The notes beneath the pieces are model-generated. The model saw nothing but the letters and a program-made list of their open reading frames with translations. It made no database searches and had not been told where the DNA came from. A stretch of 64,000 nucleotides of DNA. Source: Bacteroidales bacterium. GTDB taxonomy: Bacteria; Bacteroidota; Bacteroidia; Bacteroidales; GCA-2711565. The stretch covers positions 1 through 64,000 of the forward strand of contig JANQLW010000039.1 in the NCBI GenBank assembly GCA_028280405.1. Direction: 5' to 3'. Made by a program: the position numbers and the translations under genes. Shown here piece after piece: positions 25,028 to 35,993 of the stretch (position 1 is the stretch's first letter; each line of letters begins with the position of its first letter).

Positions 25028-25423
25028 ATGCCTAAAAAGAATGAATTAAAATATAATAAACTCAAAAAATCTGAGGATAAGGGCACTGTAAGCTCAAGTG
25101 GAGGTAAAGTCGTTAAGACTGTGCTTGGGGGCAGTTTTTTGTCTAAGGATTCTTCATTCAGGATGCTTCCGTTTTTATTCTTTCTGACGCTACTTGGTGT
25201 AATCTATATCGCTAATATTTACTATGCTGAAAAAAGCATGAGGCAAATTGATGATTATCATGTTTCTCTGAAAGAGTTGAGGTATGAATATATCTCAACA
25301 CATACTAAGCTGATGAGAATAAGCAAGCAGTCTGAACTCGTAAAAAGGCTAAAGCCTTTGAATATCAAAGAATCTGTAATACCTCCGTATAAAATTGTTT
25401 ATAAAAAAACTAAGGCTGATTAA
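25028..25423 (+). CDS. ftsL: FtsL-like division protein
   Basis: A 131-residue bitopic protein: basic cytoplasmic tail of about 45 residues, one membrane helix (MLPFLFFLTLLGVIYIANIYY) and a periplasmic coiled-coil segment (RQIDDYHVSLKELRYEYIST). Position between rsmH and ftsI, size and topology identify it as FtsL, which recruits FtsI and FtsW through FtsQLB. Its stop overlaps the ftsI start (TAATGA). Confidence 0.8.
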   Translation: MPKKNELKYNKLKKSEDKGTVSSSGGKVVKTVLGGSFLSKDSSFRMLPFLFFLTLLGVIYIANIYYAEKSMRQIDDYHVSLKELRYEYISTHTKLMRISKQSELVKRLKPLNIKESVIPPYKIVYKKTKAD

Positions 25424-27549
25424 TGACTGCTGCAAAAAACATAAAACGTGATATTTTATGGAGAGTATATCTGGTATATGCTCTTGTTTTGCTATTTGGA
25501 GTGGCTATCGTTTTAAAGCTGGCCTATATCCAGTTTAGAGAGGGTGAAGCTTTATTAAAAAAAGCCCAGCAGCAGGAATTGAAATTTTTTAACCTTGAAG
25601 CCAGTAGAGGAAATATCTACGCGGATGATGGCAGTTTGCTTGCAACCAGTATTCCTGTTTTTGAATTAAGGATGGATGTGGATTCAGAGAATATCTCAGA
25701 TAAATTATTCTACTCAAAGGTAGATTCTCTAGCTTATCACTTTTCAAGACTGTTTCCTCATCTTTCAAAATCTGCTTATAAGCAAAAACTTAAAAAAGCC
25801 AGGAAAAAAGGTAATCGGTATTTGCTGATTGCAAGAAATGTAAATTATGAGCAATTACAAATTGTAAAAACTTTTCCAATTCTCCGTTTAGGAAAGTTTA
25901 AAGGTGGTTTAATTGCAATTCCCAGAACTCAACGTCAAATGCCTTTTGGGGAGTTAGCCCGAAGAACAATAGGCTATGAAAACAAGAAGGAGAATTTGTT
26001 TGTAGGATTGGAAGGCGCTTATGCTGATGTGATAGAAGGGGTGTCAGGTAAGCAGTTAAAAAGAAAAGTTAATAATGGAGACTGGATCCCGATTAATGAT
26101 GAGAATGGCGTTCAGCCTATTGATGGGAAAGATTTGATAACAACTATTGATGTGAATATTCAGGATGTTGCACAGAATGCTCTGTATGAACACTTAAAGG
26201 AACATAAGGCTTTTCAGGGCTGTGCCATATTGATGGAAGTAGCTACCGGTCATATAAAAGCAATTGCCAATCTTCGTTTAGATACCATTGATAGTACTTA
26301 TAAAGAATCTTATAATTACGCTATAGCAGAAAGTGTTGAACCCGGTTCTACATTTAAGTTGGTGTCATTTATGGCAGCACTTGAATTTAATAAAGTAAAA
26401 CTCACAGATAGTCTTGAAACCGGAAATGGATGGAAACGTTATTATGGCCAAACCATGAAGGATGACCATAAGATCGGAGATGGAAAAATTACTGCCCGAA
26501 CCGCTTTTGAAAAATCTTCAAATGTTGGTACATCAATAATCATTGAAAATGCCTTTAAAGAAAATCCTGCCGAATTTGTTGATTTTATTTATGGAATAAA
26601 GCTCAATAAAAAGCTAGGTATAGAAATTCAGGGAGAAAGGCCTCCTGTTATCAAGCATCCGAGTAATAAGAAGTATTGGTACGGAACAAGTTTGCCCTGG
26701 ATGTCTATCGGATATGAGCTACAGCTAACGCCTATACAGACCTTAGCCATTTATAATGCGGTAGCAAACAATGGGAAATATATAAAACCCATGTTTGTTA
26801 AAGGAATTCGTCATGGAGGAAAACTGATTAAGACTTTTGAAACGGAAGTTCTAAATGAAAAAATATGTTCTCAATTTACTATAGATACACTAAAGTCATT
26901 AATGGAAGGAGTTGTAGAAAGAGGAACTGCCAGTTTAACCTTAAAAAATACGATTTATAAAATCGCCGGTAAAACCGGTACTGCCCAAATTGCCAAAGGG
27001 AAGCAGGGCTATGATAAAAAGAATTACAATGCATCATTTGCCGGATACTTCCCGGCTGATAATCCTAAGTATTCATGTATTGTCGTGGTTAATAACCCCA
27101 AAAGCGGACGTATATACGGAAGTTCTGTTGCTGCTCCGGTCTTTAAAGAAATAGCAGATAAAGTTTATGCTAGTGAGTTAAACATTCATGCTGAAAGTGA
27201 ATATCTCGCAGATGATTTAAACAGATATGTCAGAGGAAAAGGAAATACTAAGGACCTTAAACTATTATACGAAACTTTTAATTCTCATACTGAAATAGAG
27301 CAGTATGCCGACTGGGCTACTTTCAAAGCCGATTCCACGAATGTACAGCTTTCTGCATTGCAATTTGATCAAGATATTGTGCCAAATGTAAAAGGAATGG
27401 GAGCTCGTGACGCAACCTATTTGCTTGAAAAGGCAGGCTTAAAAGTAGAGTCAATTGGAAGAGGGTTGGTGTCAAGCCAGTCCTTGCGCCCCGGCTTAAA
27501 AGTGAAACCTGGTGAAACCATCATTTTAAACCTTAAAACTAATATATAA
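25423..27549 (+). CDS. ftsI: division transpeptidase PBP3/FtsI with PASTA domain
   Basis: A 708-residue class B penicillin-binding protein: short cytoplasmic tail, one membrane helix (about residues 14-34), a dimerisation domain, and a transpeptidase with the active-site Ser in EPGSTFKLV, then EKSSNVGTS and AGKTGTAQ. A single PASTA module forms the C-terminus (VPNVKGMGARDATYLLEKAG). It cross-links septal peptidoglycan. The PASTA tail is usual in Bacteroidota and Gram-positives but absent from E. coli FtsI. The stop is directly followed by the murE GTG. Confidence 0.94.
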   Translation: MTAAKNIKRDILWRVYLVYALVLLFGVAIVLKLAYIQFREGEALLKKAQQQELKFFNLEASRGNIYADDGSLLATSIPVFELRMDVDSENISDKLFYSKVDSLAYHFSRLFPHLSKSAYKQKLKKARKKGNRYLLIARNVNYEQLQIVKTFPILRLGKFKGGLIAIPRTQRQMPFGELARRTIGYENKKENLFVGLEGAYADVIEGVSGKQLKRKVNNGDWIPINDENGVQPIDGKDLITTIDVNIQDVAQNALYEHLKEHKAFQGCAILMEVATGHIKAIANLRLDTIDSTYKESYNYAIAESVEPGSTFKLVSFMAALEFNKVKLTDSLETGNGWKRYYGQTMKDDHKIGDGKITARTAFEKSSNVGTSIIIENAFKENPAEFVDFIYGIKLNKKLGIEIQGERPPVIKHPSNKKYWYGTSLPWMSIGYELQLTPIQTLAIYNAVANNGKYIKPMFVKGIRHGGKLIKTFETEVLNEKICSQFTIDTLKSLMEGVVERGTASLTLKNTIYKIAGKTGTAQIAKGKQGYDKKNYNASFAGYFPADNPKYSCIVVVNNPKSGRIYGSSVAAPVFKEIADKVYASELNIHAESEYLADDLNRYVRGKGNTKDLKLLYETFNSHTEIEQYADWATFKADSTNVQLSALQFDQDIVPNVKGMGARDATYLLEKAGLKVESIGRGLVSSQSLRPGLKVKPGETIILNLKTNI

Positions 27550-29010
27550 GTGAAAAACTTAAACGACATATTAACTGTTATTGAAACCAAAGAAATTTTT
27601 GGTACTACTGATGTTTTGATAAAATCATTAGTTTTTGATTCCAGAAAAGTCGTTGAAGATTCCATATATTTTGCTATTCCCGGAACTCAGGTTGATGGGC
27701 ATCAGTTTATAGAGAATGCCGTTCATGCTGGTGCCTGTACTATTGTCTGTGAGATGTTTCCTGAGAGACTGGAAAAGGGAATCACTTATATTAAAGTCAA
27801 ATCATCCAGAAAAACACTAGCCTTGATATCAGCTGCCTTTTTTGATTATCCTTCTGAAAACTTAAAACTTGTAGGTGTTACCGGAACGAACGGTAAAACA
27901 ACCATTGTTTCAATTCTTTATAAACTATTTAAAGATTTAGGCCATCAGGTTGGATTATTATCAACCATAGAGAATAAAATAAATGACAAAATACTGGAAG
28001 CTACTCATACAACGCCTGATGTTGTTCAGATTAATTCCCTGTTGGCAGAAATGCTAAATGAAGGTGTTGAATATTGTTTCATGGAAGTAAGCTCTCATGC
28101 TGTTGATCAGGATCGTACTTTGGGTTTGCACTTTGCAGGTGGAATTTTTACAAACCTGACTCACGACCATCTTGATTATCATAAAGATTTCAAATCTTAC
28201 CTGACTGCTAAAAAGAAATTCTTCGACAGTTTGTCTGAAGAAGCTTTTGCCCTGACTAATTCTGATGATAAGAATGGAATGGTAATGCTGCAAAATACGA
28301 AAGCTGAAAAATACACATATGGCTTAAGAGGTGTGGCCGATTACAATTGTAAGATTATCGAAAACCAATTTGATGGCCTTCAATTACTGATAGATAACCA
28401 ACCTGTCTGGTTTAAGTTAATAGGCAGGTTCAACGCATATAATATAATGGCTGTATATGCTACAGCAATTTTATTAGGAAAAGACAGTATCGAAATCTTA
28501 ACCGAATTGAGTAAGCAGGAAGCTGCCGATGGCCGGTTTGATCAGATGCATTCAAAAGAAGGGATCGCTATTATCATTGACTATGCACATACTCCCGATG
28601 CATTGAAAAATGTATTAAACACTATTTCCAGTATTAGAAATGGAAACGAACAGTTAATCACCCTGGTAGGTGCAGGAGGTAACAGGGATAAAGCAAAACG
28701 ACCTTTAATGGCAAAGATTGCTTGCAGCTTAAGTGATAAAGTAATTCTGACTTCAGATAATCCACGTGATGAAGACCCTGAAGCAATTATAGAAGATATG
28801 AAAGCAGGGCTGGATCCTACTGAAAAAAGAAAAGTGATCTCAATTACGAATAGAATTGAGGCGATCAAAACTGCAGCTGCAATTGCTCAAAAAGGTGATA
28901 TCATTTTGTTGGCCGGAAAAGGACATGAGAAATACCAGGTGGTCAAAGGAGAAATTCTTCACCTGGATGAGAAAGAAATTATTAAAGAAGTTTTAACCAT
29001 AAACAATTAA
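27550..29010 (+). CDS. murE: UDP-MurNAc-tripeptide synthetase MurE
   Basis: A 486-residue Mur ligase. ATP-binding motif [14 protein letters not shown], carbamylated-Lys region and the C-terminal DNPRDEDP. The DNPR motif marks enzymes that add meso-diaminopimelate, so the peptidoglycan is of the DAP type. It starts at GTG right after the ftsI stop codon with no spacing, implying translational coupling. Confidence 0.94.
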   Translation: MKNLNDILTVIETKEIFGTTDVLIKSLVFDSRKVVEDSIYFAIPGTQVDGHQFIENAVHAGACTIVCEMFPERLEKGITYIKVKSSRKTLALISAAFFDYPSENLKLVGVTGTNGKTTIVSILYKLFKDLGHQVGLLSTIENKINDKILEATHTTPDVVQINSLLAEMLNEGVEYCFMEVSSHAVDQDRTLGLHFAGGIFTNLTHDHLDYHKDFKSYLTAKKKFFDSLSEEAFALTNSDDKNGMVMLQNTKAEKYTYGLRGVADYNCKIIENQFDGLQLLIDNQPVWFKLIGRFNAYNIMAVYATAILLGKDSIEILTELSKQEAADGRFDQMHSKEGIAIIIDYAHTPDALKNVLNTISSIRNGNEQLITLVGAGGNRDKAKRPLMAKIACSLSDKVILTSDNPRDEDPEAIIEDMKAGLDPTEKRKVISITNRIEAIKTAAAIAQKGDIILLAGKGHEKYQVVKGEILHLDEKEIIKEVLTINN

Positions 29011-29014
29011 AACT

Positions 29015-30253
29015 ATGCTTTACTATTTATTTGAATATTTAGATAAAACATTTGATTTTCCGGGAGCAGGAGTGTTTCAGTATATTTCATTCCGCGCTGC
29101 AATGGCAATTATTACTTCTTTGACAATTTCTCTTTTATTCGGAAAAAGCTTAATTCGATTACTTGTAAAGCGTCAGGTTGGAGAATCAATTCGTGATCTG
29201 GGTTTAAAAGGACAGTCTGAAAAACAAGGAACTCCTACTATGGGAGGCCTCATTATTCTCGGAGCTGTATTAGTTCCAACACTCCTTTTTGCAAAACTGG
29301 ATAATATTTATGTTTTGTTGATGATTGGTTCTACCATTTGGTTAGGTGCTATCGGATTTGTTGATGATTACATTAAAGTATTTAAAAAGGATAAAAAGGG
29401 TTTAGCGGGTAGATTTAAAATATTAGGCCAGATTTTGCTTGGACTGGCTATTGGATCAATAATGTATTTCAATGACTCCATTGTCATTCGTGAGAAACTG
29501 GATCAGGAAGTTATTATTGAGCAAGGTATCGATCGTACCAATGCATCTGCTCATTTTAATCCGGAAGCTGAAAAGTCAACGAAAACTTCTATTCCTTTCG
29601 TTAAGAATAATGAATTTGACTATGCGGTTCTGATTTCCTGGCTGGGAAAAGGCCTGGAGAAATATGCATGGCTAGTATTTATTCCGCTGGTTGTACTGAT
29701 AATAATGGCAGTATCTAATGGTGCTAATTTAACAGATGGTATTGACGGCCTCGCTACCGGAACATCGGCAATTATTGGGGCTACATTAGGATTATTGGCC
29801 TGGGTTTCCGGTAATATCGTATTTGCCGATTATCTGAATATTATGTACATCCCCAATACCGGGGAATTAACAATATTTATCAGTGCCTTTGTAGGGGCAT
29901 GTATAGGCTTTTTATGGTATAACTCATATCCGGCACAGGTGTTTATGGGTGATACCGGAAGTTTAGCCATAGGTGGTATTATTGCGGTATTTGCAATAAT
30001 CATCAGAAAAGAATTACTCATCCCAATTCTTTGTGGAATCTTTTTAGCGGAAAATTTATCGGTAATACTTCAGGTTAGTTATTTCAAGTATACCAAAAAG
30101 AAAAGTGGTGTTGGAAAACGCATATTCAAAATGTCTCCACTACATCATCATTTTCAGGTATTAGGTTATCCGGAGCCAAAAATCGTAATGCGATTTCTAA
30201 TTGTGGGGATTATGCTGGCGGTTGCAACCATCATCACACTTAAACTGAGATAA
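29015..30253 (+). CDS. mraY: phospho-MurNAc-pentapeptide translocase MraY
   Basis: A 412-residue polytopic membrane enzyme with the MraY/WecA signatures [41 protein letters not shown] and [12 protein letters not shown]. It forms lipid I on undecaprenyl phosphate. It is slightly longer than the E. coli enzyme because of a periplasmic insertion (residues about 160-195), which is common in Bacteroidota. Confidence 0.95.
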   Translation: MLYYLFEYLDKTFDFPGAGVFQYISFRAAMAIITSLTISLLFGKSLIRLLVKRQVGESIRDLGLKGQSEKQGTPTMGGLIILGAVLVPTLLFAKLDNIYVLLMIGSTIWLGAIGFVDDYIKVFKKDKKGLAGRFKILGQILLGLAIGSIMYFNDSIVIREKLDQEVIIEQGIDRTNASAHFNPEAEKSTKTSIPFVKNNEFDYAVLISWLGKGLEKYAWLVFIPLVVLIIMAVSNGANLTDGIDGLATGTSAIIGATLGLLAWVSGNIVFADYLNIMYIPNTGELTIFISAFVGACIGFLWYNSYPAQVFMGDTGSLAIGGIIAVFAIIIRKELLIPILCGIFLAENLSVILQVSYFKYTKKKSGVGKRIFKMSPLHHHFQVLGYPEPKIVMRFLIVGIMLAVATIITLKLR

Positions 30254-30257
30254 TGGG

Positions 30258-31601
30258 ATGAAGAAAACAAAAATAGCAATTCTGGGAGCTGGTGAAAGTG
30301 GAGTAGGTGCCGCTATCCTTGCTCAAAAAAAAGGATTTGAGGTTTTTGTTTCTGACAAAGGAAAAATAAGTGAAAAATATAAGAGCGTTCTTTCAAAGTT
30401 TGAAATTGAATTTGAAGAAGGGAAGCATTCTTTTAACAGAATTCTTAATGCTAAAGAGGTAGTTAAAAGTCCGGGTATTCCTGACAAAGTTGACTTAATT
30501 CAACAATTGAATAAAAAAGGGGTACCGGTTATTTCTGAAATAGAATTTGCCGGAAGGTATACGAATGCCTTGAAAATATGTGTGACCGGTAGCAATGGAA
30601 AAACGACTACATGCTTATGGATCTATCATATTCTAAAGTCAGCCGGATTAAATGTAGGCCTGGCCGGCAATATAGGTGATAGCTTTGCCCGTCAGGTTGC
30701 TGAAAAGGATTTTGATTATTACGTTTTAGAGATAAGTAGTTTTCAGTTGGATGGAATGTTTGATTTTAAAGCAGAAATAGCTGTTATTATGAACATTACT
30801 CCTGATCATCTGGATCGCTATGATTATGATTTCAGTAAATATGTTGATTCCAAGTTCCGGATTTTAAATAATCAGGGTTCAGAAGATGCATTTGTGTACT
30901 GCGCTGATGATACTGTTTTGGCTAAAGAAATAGAAAAAAGAATTATTCCTTCGAGAAAATTCCCTTTCACATTTGAGAATACGCTATCGGGAGATGGCGC
31001 TTTTGTAAAAGATAATAACATAAAAATTAATATTAAATCAAGCATTATTACGATGACATTAGAAGAATTAGCATTACAAGGTAGGCACAACGCTTACAAC
31101 TCAATGGCTTCAAGTATTACTTCACGCCTAATCGATATCAGAAAAGATACTATCAAGCAATGTCTTTCTGATTTTCAGAATATAGAACATCGCCTGGAAT
31201 TTGTTGCAAGCATTCATGGAATTGATTTTGTAAATGATTCGAAAGCAACCAATATCAATTCATGCTGGTATGCTTTGGAAAGTATGACAGCCGATGTTGT
31301 CTGGATAGCAGGTGGCGTTGATAAAGGAAATGATTATGACGAAATCAGATCATTAGTAAAAGAAAAAGTAAAAGCAATCGTTTGCTTAGGAGAAGATAAT
31401 TCAAAAATACATGATGCCTTTGCTGATGATGTAGAAATTATTGTTGATACCCGTTCAGCAAAAGAAGCCGTTACTTCAGCATTCAATATTGCAAACAAAG
31501 GAGAAGTTGTGCTTTTATCTCCGGCCTGTGCAAGTTTTGATTTGTTCGAAAATTACGAGGACAGAGGGAATCAATTTAAGGATGCAGTAAACAATTTATA
31601 A
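30258..31601 (+). CDS. murD: UDP-MurNAc-L-alanine:D-glutamate ligase MurD
   Basis: A 447-residue Mur ligase: N-terminal Rossmann segment ILGAGESGVGAAILA, ATP loop VTGSNGKTTTCLW, then ISSFQLDGM and the C-terminal NDSKATNINSCWYALESM and LLSPACASFDLFENYEDRG. Adds D-Glu in the cytoplasm. Tightly packed between mraY and ftsW. Confidence 0.95.
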   Translation: MKKTKIAILGAGESGVGAAILAQKKGFEVFVSDKGKISEKYKSVLSKFEIEFEEGKHSFNRILNAKEVVKSPGIPDKVDLIQQLNKKGVPVISEIEFAGRYTNALKICVTGSNGKTTTCLWIYHILKSAGLNVGLAGNIGDSFARQVAEKDFDYYVLEISSFQLDGMFDFKAEIAVIMNITPDHLDRYDYDFSKYVDSKFRILNNQGSEDAFVYCADDTVLAKEIEKRIIPSRKFPFTFENTLSGDGAFVKDNNIKINIKSSIITMTLEELALQGRHNAYNSMASSITSRLIDIRKDTIKQCLSDFQNIEHRLEFVASIHGIDFVNDSKATNINSCWYALESMTADVVWIAGGVDKGNDYDEIRSLVKEKVKAIVCLGEDNSKIHDAFADDVEIIVDTRSAKEAVTSAFNIANKGEVVLLSPACASFDLFENYEDRGNQFKDAVNNL

Positions 31602-31608
31602 TAGATTT

Positions 31609-32793
31609 ATGTCTGCATTAACAAGAAGAATAAAAGGAGATAAGGTGATTTGGGCCGTAGTGATATTGCTATCTGTAGTGTCATTACTGGCTGTATATAG
31701 TTCGACAGGAACTTTGGCTTATAAGTATAAGTCGGGGAATACCGAATACTATATGATTAAACACTTTATGATCCTGATATTTGGTTTTGGATTAATGTGG
31801 GCTGCACATCTGGTTAAATATACCTATTATTCACGCATTTTCCAGATTGCATTATACATTGCTGTGCCCTTACTCGTACTAACTTTGTTTATTGGGTTAA
31901 ACCTGAATGAAGCCAAAAGGGTTCTGCCTTTGCCTTTTAATTTGTCTTTCCAAACTTCCGATTTAGCCAAGCTTACCTTAATCATGTACTTAGCGCGCTT
32001 ATTGTCGAAAAAACAAGAGGAAATAAAAAGCTTTAAGTCTGCTTTTGTTCCACTTCTATTACCTGTATTAATTGTTTGTGGATTGATATTGCCGGCTAAT
32101 TTTTCTACGGCTGCTCTTCTTTTCGTTACTTGCTTGGTTTTAATGTTTATAGGGAGAGTAAACATGACTTATATTCTGTCATTAATCGGAATAGGAATCG
32201 TAGCCCTGGGAATTTTTATATTGATCCTCTACAATATGCCTGGTGAAAAACAAGGCCGTTTGTGGACCTGGAAAAACAGAATCGAAAATTTTGTAAGCTC
32301 GGATCAGAATTCTGAAAGCAATTACCAGGTTGAACAATCAAAAATAGCTATAGCTTCTGGTGGAATTATAGGAAAAGGGCCCGGAAATAGTACACAAAGA
32401 AATTTTCTCCCTCACCCCTATAATGATTTTATTTTTGCAATCATTGCGGAAGAATATGGTTTGGTTGGAGCAAGTTTTGTAGTATTATTTTATCTGATAA
32501 TATTTTTTAGGGCAGTTACTATTGTAAGTAAAACACCAAAAAACTTTGGTGCTTTCCTCACTTTTGGGGTAAGCTTTAATTTAGTTTTTCAGGCATTGAT
32601 AAATATGGCTGTAGCAGTTAATCTATTACCTGTTACCGGTCAACCCTTACCTTTGGTTAGTATGGGTGGAACCTCTATTTGGTTCACCTCTCTTTCCATT
32701 GGAATTATATTAAGCGTAAGTAAAGAGATAAATAACCCGACAATTGTTAAACATCAGCTTTATGGAGAAACAGAACCGACGTATACTCATTAG
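31609..32793 (+). CDS. ftsW: division-specific SEDS glycosyltransferase FtsW
   Basis: A 394-residue polytopic SEDS protein with AVYSSTGTLAYKYKSG near the N-terminus, the characteristic GPGNSTQRNFLPHPYNDFIF loop and the C-terminal TGQPLPLVSMGGTS. Polymerises septal glycan with FtsI. The gene overlaps the start of murG by 32 bases. Confidence 0.94.
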   Translation: MSALTRRIKGDKVIWAVVILLSVVSLLAVYSSTGTLAYKYKSGNTEYYMIKHFMILIFGFGLMWAAHLVKYTYYSRIFQIALYIAVPLLVLTLFIGLNLNEAKRVLPLPFNLSFQTSDLAKLTLIMYLARLLSKKQEEIKSFKSAFVPLLLPVLIVCGLILPANFSTAALLFVTCLVLMFIGRVNMTYILSLIGIGIVALGIFILILYNMPGEKQGRLWTWKNRIENFVSSDQNSESNYQVEQSKIAIASGGIIGKGPGNSTQRNFLPHPYNDFIFAIIAEEYGLVGASFVVLFYLIIFFRAVTIVSKTPKNFGAFLTFGVSFNLVFQALINMAVAVNLLPVTGQPLPLVSMGGTSIWFTSLSIGIILSVSKEINNPTIVKHQLYGETEPTYTH

Positions 32794-33862
32794 TGGAGGA
32801 GGAACCGGTGGTCATATCTTCCCGGCAATTGCAATTGCAAATGCAGTTAAAGAGCGCTTTATAAATGCTGAAATTAAATTTGTAGGTGCAAAAGGCCGTA
32901 TGGAAATGCAAAAGGTTCCGGATGCCGGATATTCCATTGAAGGATTATGGATAAGTGGTATTCAAAGGCGCTTGACAATAAAAAACTTATCTTTTCCTTT
33001 CAAATTAATCTCCAGTTTACATAAGGCCGGAAAAATTATAAGGAAGTTTAAACCGGATATCGTTATTGGTGTTGGGGGCTATGCAAGTGGTCCGACTTTG
33101 AAAATGGCTACCAGAAAAAAAATCCCAACCCTGATACAGGAACAGAATTCTTTTCCGGGAATTACAAACCGATTATTAGGAAGCCAGGTAAATACAATTT
33201 GCGTTGCCTACGAAGGACTGGAAAAATATTTCCCAAAGGAAAAAATTGTACTTACGGGAAATCCTGTAAGAAAAAACGTGATAGAAATTGAAGGGAAAAG
33301 AGAAAAAGCACAGGAGTTTTTTGCCTTAGAACCTGATGCAAAAACGATACTGATTGTTGGTGGAAGCCAGGGTGCTGTTTCTATAAATAAGAGTATAGCT
33401 GCCAATCTATTATTATTTGAAGAAAAAGGAATTCAATTAATCTGGCAAACGGGTAAATTTTATAAAGAAGAAGCTGAAGTGCTTGCCAGAGGGAAAGAGA
33501 ATATAAAGGTTCATGAGTTTATAAGAGAAATGGATTTGGCATATGCAGCAGCAGATTTAGTCATTTCCCGAGCAGGAGCAATTGCTATTTCTGAGCTTTC
33601 GGCAGTGCAAAAACCAGTGATCTTCATCCCATTGCCTTCGGCAGCTGAAGATCATCAGACTAAAAATGCTCAGGCATTAGTTAATAAGAATGCCGCATTG
33701 CTGGTAAAAGATACCGAAGCTTCTGAAAGATTGAAGGAAGTCATTCTTGACATTATAGAGAATGAAGAAAAATTAAAAGAGCTTGCTTCTAATATATTGA
33801 ATTTTGCTTCACCGGAAGCTACAACATTAATTGTTGACGAAATTGAAAAGTTAATTAGCTAA
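32762..33862 (+). CDS. murG: UDP-GlcNAc:lipid I transferase MurG
   Basis: A 366-residue GT28 enzyme: ISGGGTGGHIFPAIAIA near the N-terminus, GVGGYASGPTLKMA, then SRAGAIAISELSAVQKP in the donor site. Converts lipid I to lipid II at the inner membrane face. The ATG at 32762 (MEKQNRRILISGGG) is preferred over the tracked TTG at 32744. Confidence 0.95.
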   Translation: MEKQNRRILISGGGTGGHIFPAIAIANAVKERFINAEIKFVGAKGRMEMQKVPDAGYSIEGLWISGIQRRLTIKNLSFPFKLISSLHKAGKIIRKFKPDIVIGVGGYASGPTLKMATRKKIPTLIQEQNSFPGITNRLLGSQVNTICVAYEGLEKYFPKEKIVLTGNPVRKNVIEIEGKREKAQEFFALEPDAKTILIVGGSQGAVSINKSIAANLLLFEEKGIQLIWQTGKFYKEEAEVLARGKENIKVHEFIREMDLAYAAADLVISRAGAIAISELSAVQKPVIFIPLPSAAEDHQTKNAQALVNKNAALLVKDTEASERLKEVILDIIENEEKLKELASNILNFASPEATTLIVDEIEKLIS

Positions 33863-33863
33863 T

Positions 33864-35213
33864 ATGAATATTGAACAACTAAGGCATATTTACTTTCTGG
33901 GGATCGGAGGGATTGGTATGAGTGCTTTGGCACGTTATTTTAAAAGCCTGGGTGTTCATGTATCCGGATATGATAAAACCCCTACTCCTTTAACCAGTAA
34001 ATTGCAGGAAGAAGGCATACAAATTCATTTTGAAGATCAACCTGATTTTATTCCCAGTGAAACGGAATTAGTTATTTATACTCCTGCCATCCCTACAGAT
34101 TTAAATGAGTATAAATACATAGTTGAGAATGAATATCCTTTAATGAAAAGGTCTCAGGCATTGGGAAAAATCACAAAAGGGAAATTTACAATTGCAGTAG
34201 CCGGTACCCATGGTAAAACTACCATCTCTTCTATGATTGCTCATATCTTTAGAGTTGCCGGTGAGAAATCAACGGCTCTGATTGGAGGGATATTAAATCA
34301 ATATAATACTAATTTTCTGGGTTTTGATGAAAGTGATGTATTTATCGTAGAAGCAGATGAGTTCGATCGCTCATTCCTGACTTTAGATCCGGATATTGCA
34401 TTAATCAGTTCAATGGATGCCGATCATCTTGATATTTATGGTTCTGAAAATCATTTACTGGAATCTTTTGAAATGTTTGTAAAAAAGATAAGAGATGGAG
34501 GCCATCTTATTCTAAAATCTGGTTTGAATTTAAAGACAGAAAGTGTTTTTAAGCAGCAATACTCATTGAATGAAAAAGCAAATTTTTATTGTAGTGATCT
34601 TAAAGTGAATAATGGAAAGTATATTGTCTCTATAACTTATTTTAATGAAGTATTAGAGAATGTGTTAATATCTTATCCGGGAAAACATAATCTGGAAAAT
34701 GCTTTAGGAGCTTTTGCAGTTGCAAAAGTTTATGGAATTAGTGATGATAAAATAATCCAGGCTTTAAAGTCTTATCCGGGTGTTAAAAGAAGGTTTGAGG
34801 AAATTTATAAATCTGAGAAAATAACCTATATTGATGATTATGCTCATCATCCTGAGGAATTGAAAGCTTGTATTAATTCGGTAAAAGAATTATATCCGGA
34901 TAAAAAAATTAGTGGAATTTTCCAGCCTCATTTATATTCCAGAACCAGAGATTTTGCAGATGAATTTGCCAGGAGCCTTGAGTTGTTGGATGAAGTTATA
35001 GTTATGGATATTTATCCTGCCAGAGAACTTCCCATTGAAGGGATAAATGCTAAATTCCTTTTAGATAAGATAAATCATTTTAGAAAATTTCATATGTCGG
35101 ATGATGAAGTGCTTGACTATGTCAAAAGCTTTAAATCCGGTGTATTGCTGAGTTTGGGAGCCGGAGACATTGATAAACTTGTTCAACCAATAAAAGAGAT
35201 TTTAAAAGCTTAA
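33864..35213 (+). CDS. murC: UDP-MurNAc:L-alanine ligase MurC
   Basis: A 449-residue Mur ligase: GIGGIGMSALARYFKSLG at the N-terminus, ATP loop VAGTHGKTTISSMIAH, then EADEFDRSFL and IDDYAHHPEELKACI. First ligase of the stem peptide. Its TAA overlaps the ftsQ ATG (TAATG), a coupling arrangement. Confidence 0.95.
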   Translation: MNIEQLRHIYFLGIGGIGMSALARYFKSLGVHVSGYDKTPTPLTSKLQEEGIQIHFEDQPDFIPSETELVIYTPAIPTDLNEYKYIVENEYPLMKRSQALGKITKGKFTIAVAGTHGKTTISSMIAHIFRVAGEKSTALIGGILNQYNTNFLGFDESDVFIVEADEFDRSFLTLDPDIALISSMDADHLDIYGSENHLLESFEMFVKKIRDGGHLILKSGLNLKTESVFKQQYSLNEKANFYCSDLKVNNGKYIVSITYFNEVLENVLISYPGKHNLENALGAFAVAKVYGISDDKIIQALKSYPGVKRRFEEIYKSEKITYIDDYAHHPEELKACINSVKELYPDKKISGIFQPHLYSRTRDFADEFARSLELLDEVIVMDIYPARELPIEGINAKFLLDKINHFRKFHMSDDEVLDYVKSFKSGVLLSLGAGDIDKLVQPIKEILKA

Positions 35214-35989
35214 TGAAACGAATATTGAAAATATTAATATGGTGTGTCATAGTTATAAGTATAGCTGTTGCAGTATACTATGTTTCAACTAAGCAAAAGC
35301 AAGTTTTAATATCTGATCTTTCAATAGAAATTACTTATACCGGGCCGGATGTATTCCTGAAAAAACAAGAAATACAGGATATAATAGAAAAACAGACAGG
35401 CGGTCTATTTGAGCAAACGGTATCATCAATAAATGTTAAACAAATAGAAGAAGCTTTATTAAGCAATGCATATGTGAATACTGTGAATGTGTTTGTGGAT
35501 ATGAAAGGTAAAATGCAGGTTCTTATAGTCCAACGTCAACCTATTGCCAGGATTTATTCGGGCAAAGATAGTTTCTACATTGATGGCTATGGTAAATGTA
35601 TGCCTTTAAGTGATCGTTATGTTTCCAGGGTAATGCTCATCAATGGTTTTATGCCAAGCTATACATACGAAAAATTAAGGGATGTAGATATTGTTAATAT
35701 TGAAGGGAAAAATGTATTAAAAGATATCTTTTATTTAGCTAATTTTATTAACCGGAATAAATTCCTGAAAGCACTTTCTGAGCAAGTCTATGTAAATAGT
35801 AATAAGGAATTTGAAATTGTTCCTAAAATTGGGAAGCAAATTATTTTAGTCGGAGATACCTCAAATTTGGAACAGAAATTCCAAAAGCTTGAGCTATTCT
35901 ATAAACATGGAATTAAACAAAGTGGCTGGGATAAATATAAATCGATAAATCTGAAATTTAATAATCAAATTGTCTGTACAAAAATTTAA
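35213..35989 (+). CDS. ftsQ: division protein FtsQ/DivIB
   Basis: A 258-residue bitopic protein: short cytoplasmic tail, one membrane helix (ILIWCVIVISIAVAVYYV), and a periplasmic part with a POTRA-like segment (LKKQEIQDIIEKQTGGLFEQ) and a beta domain (VQRQPIARIYSGKDSFYIDG). Length is on the short side of the family. Position between murC and ftsA makes the call firm. Confidence 0.88.
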   Translation: MKRILKILIWCVIVISIAVAVYYVSTKQKQVLISDLSIEITYTGPDVFLKKQEIQDIIEKQTGGLFEQTVSSINVKQIEEALLSNAYVNTVNVFVDMKGKMQVLIVQRQPIARIYSGKDSFYIDGYGKCMPLSDRYVSRVMLINGFMPSYTYEKLRDVDIVNIEGKNVLKDIFYLANFINRNKFLKALSEQVYVNSNKEFEIVPKIGKQIILVGDTSNLEQKFQKLELFYKHGIKQSGWDKYKSINLKFNNQIVCTKI

Positions 35990-35993
35990 TCAT